From positions 1-10,421 of the forward strand of contig CATPCK010000766.1 of NCBI GenBank assembly GCA_955652655.1: 10,421 nt of DNA, read 5' to 3'. This DNA comes from an uncultured Ktedonobacteraceae bacterium (lineage in GTDB: Bacteria; Chloroflexota; Ktedonobacteria; Ktedonobacterales; Ktedonobacteraceae). Made by a program: the position numbers and the translations under genes. Of this stretch, positions 1-4,736 are shown one piece after another. The notes under the pieces were generated by a model. It did not search any database and was not told where the DNA came from. It saw only the letters and a program-made list of their open reading frames with translations. Position 1 is the first letter of the stretch. Every line of letters begins with the position of its first letter.

Positions 1-65
1 ATTTCTCCTGGCAAATGAACATTGACAGTCCAGTAGTGTCTCATTCATCTTCTGGTGGACTCGAT

Positions 66-70
66 GGGAG
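66..70 (+). promoter_or_regulatory. Ribosome binding site that decides the amine oxidase start
   Basis: GGGAG lies seven bases before the ATG at 78. The alternative ATG at 15 has no purine-rich site in the 14 bases visible before it. This favours the shorter protein. Confidence 0.55.
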
Positions 71-77
71 AAGAACC

Positions 78-1496
78 ATGCCCCGGATTGCTATCGTCGG
101 TGCGGGAATTGCGGGACTCAATGCAGCTCTCACGTTGCAGGACGCCGGTCTCTCGTGCAGTATCTACGAAGCGTCCGACCGCGTCGGCGGTCGCATGCAC
201 TCGGATACCACCACCTGGGCGGACGGTATGGTTAGCGAGTGGTGCGGTGAATTCATCGACGGCGACCATGAGACCCTACACCAGCTAATCAAGCGCTTCG
301 GCCTCAACACTGTCGACCTGGGGCGGGGAAGAGCAGACCGGGCACAAAGCGTCATGTATTTCTTCAATCGCTATTACGGCGCGGAAGAACTGGCCAGGGA
401 CTTCCAGGGGCTCGCTCCTCTCTTGCGGCAGCAGGAGCAGGAGGCTGGTTTCCCCACGACCCACGCACGCTTTACCCAGGAGGGGTTCAGGCTCGACCAT
501 CTGAGCGTGTATGATTGGATCGAGCAGTATGTCGAGGGAGGGCACGATGTGCCGGTGGGTCACCTGCTGGATACAGCCTGTACCGGTTTCTACGGCCTGG
601 ATACAGGCGAGCAGAGTTCTCTCAACCTGGTCTACCTGTTTGGCTCGCGAGACCCGTCGAGAGATTCGACCACTCCCAGGCCAATGCAAGGAAGCAGCAA
701 AATCGTAGGTGGGAACGAGCAACTGCCGCTGGCTATGGCCCGCAGTTTGCCGGAAGGTTGTATCCACTTGCGCCACCAACTGGTGGCGCTCGAAAGAAAG
801 AGCGACGCTTCGCTCACCTTGACGTTCGCCACTGCTGGTGGCTCCTCGGAAGTGCATTGCGAACGCGCGATCCTCACGCTGCCGTTCAGCACTTTACGCC
901 GCGTCGATTACCGGCGGGCCGGATTTGATCCCCTGAAGCAAGTTGCCATCGAACAGCTTGGCTACGGCACGGTCTCCAAGCTCTTCTTGCAGTTCGACAT
1001 GCCTTACTGGTACGAGGATGGCCCCTGGCCCCACCCGCACAGCGGCTTTATCATCACGGACCTGGATATTCAGACGCTCTGGGACGCTTCCATCGGTCAA
1101 ACAGGCTCAAGTGGTTTGCTCGTCGATTATACAAGCGGACATAGAGGAGCCGCTTATGCGCCAGCGACGGCCTATTCCACTGCTGATGACTCCGCGAACA
1201 TCCAGCGCTATGCCCAGAATTGCCTGCAGCAATTGGAGCGCGTCTTCCCCGGTATCAGCACCCACTATACCGGCAGGGCCGCGTTGAGCTACGCCACCGG
1301 CGACCCCTATCTTCTGGGCAGTTACGCATGCTGGCGCGTCGGGCAGTATACTCACTTCGGCGGCTACGAGGGTGCGCGCCAAGGGCCGATCTACTTCGCG
1401 GGCGAACATTGCTCGGTCGAGTTCCAGGGTTTTATGGAAGGCGGAGCCAGGGAGGGCGCGCGGGCTGCTCGGGAGATTGTGCAGGATTTGGGCTAG
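78..1496 (+). CDS. Flavin monoamine oxidase family FAD-dependent oxidoreductase
   Basis: Likely a cytoplasmic flavoenzyme that oxidises an amine or amino-acid substrate with FAD; the substrate cannot be read from sequence. Numbering from the ATG at 78 (472 aa), the N-terminus is a Rossmann dinucleotide fold: GAGIAG at residues 8-13, then an acidic strand end and the RVGGRM motif of this family. The segment YGTVSKLFLQF holds a Lys near residue 301 that matches the conserved flavin-N5 lysine of amine oxidases. The C-terminal FAD motif FAGEHCSVEFQGFMEGG (about 440-456) is typical of MAO/polyamine oxidase proteins. The length is normal for the family. An in-frame ATG at 15 would add 21 Ser/Gly-rich residues, but the ATG at 78 has GGGAG seven bases upstream and sits just before the Rossmann strand, so I prefer it. 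The gene stands alone; the next gene starts about 250 bp downstream. Confidence 0.9.
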   Translation: MPRIAIVGAGIAGLNAALTLQDAGLSCSIYEASDRVGGRMHSDTTTWADGMVSEWCGEFIDGDHETLHQLIKRFGLNTVDLGRGRADRAQSVMYFFNRYYGAEELARDFQGLAPLLRQQEQEAGFPTTHARFTQEGFRLDHLSVYDWIEQYVEGGHDVPVGHLLDTACTGFYGLDTGEQSSLNLVYLFGSRDPSRDSTTPRPMQGSSKIVGGNEQLPLAMARSLPEGCIHLRHQLVALERKSDASLTLTFATAGGSSEVHCERAILTLPFSTLRRVDYRRAGFDPLKQVAIEQLGYGTVSKLFLQFDMPYWYEDGPWPHPHSGFIITDLDIQTLWDASIGQTGSSGLLVDYTSGHRGAAYAPATAYSTADDSANIQRYAQNCLQQLERVFPGISTHYTGRAALSYATGDPYLLGSYACWRVGQYTHFGGYEGARQGPIYFAGEHCSVEFQGFMEGGAREGARAAREIVQDLG

Positions 1497-1734
1497 AAGG
1501 AGATGTTGAGCGAGCACTCCACATGACTGATCGTCTCAAGTAGCCAGTACACGATGAAAGCCCTTCTCAGGCTTCTTCACATCAGAAGACTGTGTACTCA
1601 TCAGTACTGAATGCTTCCCTCAATCTTCCGGTGTTGATCGTTTCCCCTTTTGAGGCTTTCTAAAAATTGACGCCCATTTGTTGTAATATTTGGCTGTGCT
1701 AAACGATAGTTAGGTTGAGTTACTCAAACAGCAC

Positions 1735-1738
1735 GAGG
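1735..1738 (+). promoter_or_regulatory. Ribosome binding site of the sigma factor gene
   Basis: GAGG is followed by six bases and then the ATG at 1745. It is only three bases from the ATG at 1742 and lies downstream of the TTG at 1715, so it argues against the longest reading of this frame. Confidence 0.5.
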
Positions 1739-1744
1739 GAAATG

Positions 1745-2296
1745 ATGCAAGCGAACAGGCATGTGGCACAGGCGGAGCAGGAGATGGCTCTCCTGTACAG
1801 GAAATACGCACCCGGTCTGCTTACCTATGTCCGTATGCGCATTACCTCAGAAGAAGATGTGGAAGATCTGGTGGTGGAAGTTTTCATGGCGGCTATCGAG
1901 AATGCAAAATTTGCTGTGCTAGCGGAGAAAGAGAAGCAGTTGTGGCTCTGGCGAGTTACCCGCAACAAAGTGATCGATACTTACAGGCGTGCGAAAACGC
2001 ATCAGAACGTGACACTTGAGCATGTAGCTGACGGTCTTTTTGCAGATGAGATGGCAAGCCCCGAATATGCAGCTTTGCGGCAAGAAGATTATATGGATTT
2101 GTATGGACTCTTACAAAGCTTGCCCCCGCTTCAACAGCAGATTTTACGCATGCGCTTTGGCCAGGATTTATCCTGTCGTGAGATCGCGACCGCGTTGGGA
2201 AAGCAGGAAAACGTTGTGCGCGTCACTCTTTCACGCAGTTTAAATCTTTTACGGAAAATTTATCGACGTAGAAGGGAGGAGCAGGAACGTGGCTGA
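1745..2296 (+). CDS. ECF-like sigma-70 family RNA polymerase sigma factor
   Basis: A small two-domain sigma factor that would direct RNA polymerase to a specific promoter set. Numbering from the ATG at 1745 (183 aa), region 2 covers about residues 17-85, with the region 2.2 helix around EDVEDLVVEVFMAAIE and region 2.3/2.4 around WLWRVTRNKVIDTYRR. Region 4 covers about 120-173 (LQSLPPLQQQILRMRFGQ, then the helix-turn-helix LSCREIATALGKQENVVRV). Regions 1 and 3 are absent, as in ECF factors. The frame stays open to a TTG at 1715 and has an ATG at 1742, but GAGG at 1735-1738 is best spaced (6 bases) for the ATG at 1745. The stop codon overlaps the start of the next gene, which points to translational coupling with a membrane protein that may control it. 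The ECF subgroup and target promoter are unknown. Confidence 0.88.
   Translation: MQANRHVAQAEQEMALLYRKYAPGLLTYVRMRITSEEDVEDLVVEVFMAAIENAKFAVLAEKEKQLWLWRVTRNKVIDTYRRAKTHQNVTLEHVADGLFADEMASPEYAALRQEDYMDLYGLLQSLPPLQQQILRMRFGQDLSCREIATALGKQENVVRVTLSRSLNLLRKIYRRRREEQERG
2275..2280 (+). promoter_or_regulatory. Ribosome binding site inside the sigma gene for the GTG start at 2289
   Basis: GGAGGA within the 3' end of the sigma factor gene is eight bases before GTG 2289. It supports the GTG start and the eight-base gene overlap. Confidence 0.65.
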
Positions 2297-3416
2297 GAAA
2301 GATGAGTTTTATTTACCGGAAGAAGTAGACAGACAAATTGAAAGTGTGAGCCAATTCAAGGAAGGCGATCGTATAGATGCGGAGGCATTGGCGTTTCTAC
2401 GCAGCTTTTACCAGGCTGATGCCCAGCAGGAGCAAGATACGCTAGATCGGATCTGGAACCGCATTGCGGGCGCAACTCTTTTTGAACAAGATACACATGA
2501 AAGTGAGAATGAGCTACCTATGCAAAATTCACAAATACAATACAGCAGTATTGACAGCTTGCGTCAATCACGCCCGCGACGTTCTCCGCTGATGCAGCGA
2601 CTCGGTACATTGGCGGCGGCTGTCTTTCTGGTAGCTCTGGTTGGCAGTATGGCAATTGTTTTTGACGCGATTCGACATAATAATGGAGGCGTTGCCTCTC
2701 CTCATCCAACATCAGCAATTTCAACTGCTCGTGCGCCATTGAAGGTCACTTCGGTCAGTATGTCGGTAACACCTGGATCGATCGCGGGCTTATCCTGCGG
2801 TACGAACTTGACTGTGACCTATACGGCTATCTTCCACGTCAGGCCGAATAGCGCCGGAGGGACTGTCAAGTTCAATTACACGGTCAACAATGGGCGGGGA
2901 CAAACCCCGGCCAGCATCAACTTCAATCCAGGAGAGACTACGAAATCTTACACATTCAGGTGGAGTGGCGCGTTGCCTATCGATCATACTTACCCTGAAT
3001 CTGGCGGTGTCCAGGTGACCAGCCCCAATCAACTGACTTCTCCACTGGTTGGGCCAGCGGGGCAGTGTACGCTTGCGAAGTTCCAGGTCACGAAAATTGA
3101 TATGGCGGTGAGTCCTACGTCCATTCAAGGGCTGTCGTGTGGTACTTCGATAGTTGTTACCTATACAGCTACCATTCACGTTGCGGCCAATAGCCCCGGT
3201 GGAACTGTCCAGTTCAGTTATACGGTTAATAATGGGCGTGGACAAACTCCGGCCAGCATCACCTTTAGCCCTGGACAGACTATTCGAACCTTTACATTTA
3301 CATGGAGCGGCGCGTTGCCTGCCGATCATACATATCCTGGACCTGGTGGTATCCAGGTGACCAGTCCCAATCAACTGACTTCTCCATTGGTTGCGCCAAC
3401 GGGTATGTGCAGTTAA
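2289..3416 (+). CDS. Single-pass membrane protein with duplicated extracytoplasmic domain; candidate regulator of the upstream sigma factor
   Basis: Function unknown. The 375-residue protein starts at GTG 2289, eight bases inside the sigma gene, with GGAGGA at 2275-2280 eight bases upstream. Residues 1-100 are polar, rich in Glu, Asp and Gln, and free of Cys. A hydrophobic helix at about 105-125 follows the basic stretch RQSRPRRS, giving an N-in, C-out topology. After a Ser/Thr/Pro linker come two copies of a beta-rich domain (about 152-265 and 266-375), roughly 70% identical by hand count, in exact 114-residue register. Each has GLSCGT near its start and a second Cys 90 residues later (C170/C260, C284/C374), a plausible disulfide outside the cell. 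Overlap with an ECF gene and this topology resemble membrane anti-sigma factors, but the cytoplasmic part lacks the HxxxCxxC zinc motif. It could instead be a sensor, or a surface protein merely co-expressed. Confidence 0.8.
   Translation: MAEKDEFYLPEEVDRQIESVSQFKEGDRIDAEALAFLRSFYQADAQQEQDTLDRIWNRIAGATLFEQDTHESENELPMQNSQIQYSSIDSLRQSRPRRSPLMQRLGTLAAAVFLVALVGSMAIVFDAIRHNNGGVASPHPTSAISTARAPLKVTSVSMSVTPGSIAGLSCGTNLTVTYTAIFHVRPNSAGGTVKFNYTVNNGRGQTPASINFNPGETTKSYTFRWSGALPIDHTYPESGGVQVTSPNQLTSPLVGPAGQCTLAKFQVTKIDMAVSPTSIQGLSCGTSIVVTYTATIHVAANSPGGTVQFSYTVNNGRGQTPASITFSPGQTIRTFTFTWSGALPADHTYPGPGGIQVTSPNQLTSPLVAPTGMCS
2742..3416 (+). repeat. In-gene tandem duplication encoding two 114-residue ectodomain units
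   Basis: Unit 1 is at about 2742-3083 and unit 2 at about 3084-3413. The offset is 342 bases, measured at the GLSCGT codons (2787 and 3129). My hand count gives 76 identical residues of 110, with unbroken matches YTVNNGRGQTPASI and QVTSPNQLTSPLV. Synonymous and replacement differences are spread throughout, so the duplication is not very recent. Confidence 0.85.
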
Positions 3417-3579
3417 CGTGACAAGCCGATTCATTCACAAATCGTAGTACAAGGAGCAACCGATTCGCCTTCGTGCATGCTGGTCGTTTCACTAGCCGCC
3501 TGTGAATGATGAGAGGTTTCTGTAAAAGAGCGTAATCTGCAATGAGCGCGGACTTGCTTCTCCCAAGGTCGGCAATGGT

Positions 3580-3984
3580 TTACACGTCGGGACGAGTCGA
3601 GACCGAATAGAGCTCCCATGCAATGCCATCAGGGTCATAGAAGCTGATATACTTGTCATGGGTCTCCGGGTCTTCCTCAACCCCATGGTTACGAACCCCG
3701 GCCGCGTCTAAATCCCGCTTCAGGTCTTCTAGTGTGCTTGCATCTTCAATGGCCAGGGCGAGATGATCCAGACCGACTCGAAACGGATCGAAGTGATCGA
3801 CTCTTGAAGAGTATGAATCGGCCCCATACAGTCCGATCAGCATTCCGTAGACATTGACTAACACCGCTCCATCTACTTCCCTCACCAATTGGCATCCGAG
3901 TGTGTCAACATAGAAGCGTTTCGCCCGCGCTAAATTGGTGACTCTCAGACCGAGGTGGCTCAATCCGTTGGCGTTCAACTTCAT
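3580..3984 (-). CDS. VOC family protein (glyoxalase/bleomycin resistance/dioxygenase fold)
   Basis: A 134-residue protein of the vicinal oxygen chelate superfamily, usually metal-dependent enzymes or binding proteins for small molecules; the reaction is not predictable here. Two beta-alpha-beta-beta-beta modules are visible: one starts at GLSHLGLRVTNLARAKRFY (residues 7-25), the second at VGLDHLALAIEDASTLEDL (70-88). Candidate metal ligands at the usual places are H10, H74 and E124 (in IAWELYS), after the family motif FYDPDG. The ATG at 3984-3982 is preceded on its strand by AAAGGAAA at moderate spacing. The gene is convergent with the sigma/membrane pair and separated from it by 163 bp with no clear terminator. 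There is no adjacent partner gene that hints at a substrate. The family call is secure; fosfomycin- or glyoxalase-type function should not be assumed. Confidence 0.88.
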   Translation of the reverse strand: MKLNANGLSHLGLRVTNLARAKRFYVDTLGCQLVREVDGAVLVNVYGMLIGLYGADSYSSRVDHFDPFRVGLDHLALAIEDASTLEDLKRDLDAAGVRNHGVEEDPETHDKYISFYDPDGIAWELYSVSTRPDV

Positions 3985-4103
3985 TGCGGTTTCCTTTCAT
4001 GGCTCTTAGTGGTGCATTCGGGAAATGCGTGCATGAGAACCAGAGGCGATAATGAGTTTTCACAAAATAATCCGGATACCGGAACTTCCCCTGAGGGCCG
4101 ATC

Positions 4104-4140
4104 AATCGGCCATGTGCACGATAAATCGGCACCTACTGTT
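4104..4140 (-). repeat. REP-like element, copy 1
   Basis: This 37-base unit matches 4167-4203 with four mismatches. On the minus strand GTAG (4136-4133) directly abuts a hairpin: GTGC CGA, loop TTTA, TCG, one unpaired T (4118), GCAC (ending at 4114). A GTAG foot next to a bulged stem is the layout of REP elements mobilised by TnpA-REP (RAYT) proteins. To its left, GGCCGAT and ATCGGCC (4096-4111) form a second palindrome that could compete for pairing. Confidence 0.7.
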
Positions 4141-4166
4141 GTCCGGGCTAGTTTGTTAATCTTCAT

Positions 4167-4203
4167 AATCGGCTGTGTGCGCGATAAATCGGCACCTACG
4201 GTT
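4167..4203 (-). repeat. REP-like element, copy 2
   Basis: Second copy, 63 bases from the first and in the same orientation. On the minus strand GTAG (4199-4196) is followed by GTGC CGA, loop TTTA, TCG, one unpaired C (4181), GCAC (ending at 4177). The bulge sits at the same place as in copy 1 but the base differs, and the stem bases are all conserved, which suggests that the fold is what is kept. Confidence 0.7.
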
Positions 4204-4342
4204 TTCCCAGGAATGAGCGAATGCTCCTCTTAGTGCAGGCAACTTCTGAGTTCTTGATGAATACGGCAGTCCAAGCACCAGCCTAGCGCAGTGTATCACG
4301 CTCATATGCTCGTGTCAAAAACCGCTGCGCTTTTCCCCTATC

Positions 4343-4382
4343 ATGCGCCTGGTCGATCACTCCCACCAGCGACCAGGCGCAT
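4343..4382. repeat. Perfect 13-bp inverted repeat with 14-base spacer
   Basis: ATGCGCCTGGTCG (4343-4355) is exactly complementary to CGACCAGGCGCAT (4370-4382). It is GC-rich and would form a strong hairpin in RNA or cruciform in DNA. Neither side has a run of T, so it does not look like a simple intrinsic terminator. It has no GTAG foot, so it differs from the nearby REP-like elements. Its role is unknown. Confidence 0.8.
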
Positions 4383-4467
4383 TACAATATTTGCATGTTC
4401 ACCCAACCAAATCGTCCCAATCTTTTATGATACCTGTGCTGGCTACCTGGCACGTATCCATTGCGAT

Positions 4468-4569
4468 CAAAAGTGGCCTTGTTTGGACAACAGAAACCGT
4501 GTAATATTCTGTCAGAAGGACTATAAATTGGCCACTTTTGGCGCATAACTGGCTAAGTAGACCATTTTT
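4468..4569. mobile_element. Possible insertion-sequence end remnant (IS21-like ends)
   Basis: CAAAAGTGGCC (4468-4478) is exactly complementary to GGCCACTTTTG (4530-4540), with 51 bases between. A related motif, GACCATTTTT (4560-4569), lies 30 bases after GGCCACTTTT (4530-4539) in the same orientation, 8 of 10 bases matching. From memory, IS21-family ends carry several spaced copies of motifs like TTGGCCACTTTT, so this may be a relic of such ends. No transposase gene and no flanking target duplication is visible. It could also be an unrelated operator-like repeat. Confidence 0.3.
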
Positions 4570-4736
4570 CAAGCCATTTAGATCTGAGCAAGATCCCACG
4601 AAGCGAAACTATCCCAGGACAATGCCGAAGACAAGCAAATGAACCAAACCTGAGAAGAGAACTGTGAAGCAAATCTCTACCCAAAAGAGATCTCACTCAC
4701 AGCCAGTGCAGAAGTTTTCTGCTATTCTCTCATCAG

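Larger units (their letters stand above)
3985..4736. other. Gene-free 752-bp region with several inverted repeats
   Basis: No convincing gene lies here. An 85-codon open frame at 4291-4548 runs through two inverted repeats and has no recognisable protein features. The stretch holds two REP-like hairpins (4114-4136 and 4177-4199), a perfect 13-bp inverted repeat (4343-4382) and an 11-bp inverted repeat (4468-4540). Part near the right end may be leader of the gene at 4737, and part on the left may be leader of the VOC gene, but I find no well-formed -35/-10 pair on either strand. Confidence 0.75.

Noticed and set aside
1546..1598. Stem AGTACAC/GTGTACT enclosing a smaller AAGCC/GGCTT hairpin between the amine oxidase and sigma genes
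   Set aside because: Short stems, no T run and no match to a known structured RNA; could arise by chance in 218 bases.
1667..1689. TTGACG (1667-1672) and TAATAT (1684-1689) upstream of the sigma gene as a sigma-70 promoter
   Set aside because: Only 11 bases separate the two hexamers, too few for a normal promoter, and no alternative -10 at proper spacing is convincing.
3431..3509. TCATTCACA / TGTGAATGA nine-base inverted repeat, 61 bases apart, between convergent genes
   Set aside because: Matches of this length are expected now and then by chance at this distance; nothing else supports a function.
4071..4083. TCCGG-ATA-CCGGA palindrome upstream of the VOC gene as an operator
   Set aside because: Only five-base arms and no promoter elements around it, so it cannot be told from chance.
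4291..4548. 85-codon open frame in the gene-free region
   Set aside because: It runs through two inverted repeats, has no ribosome site and no recognisable protein features.
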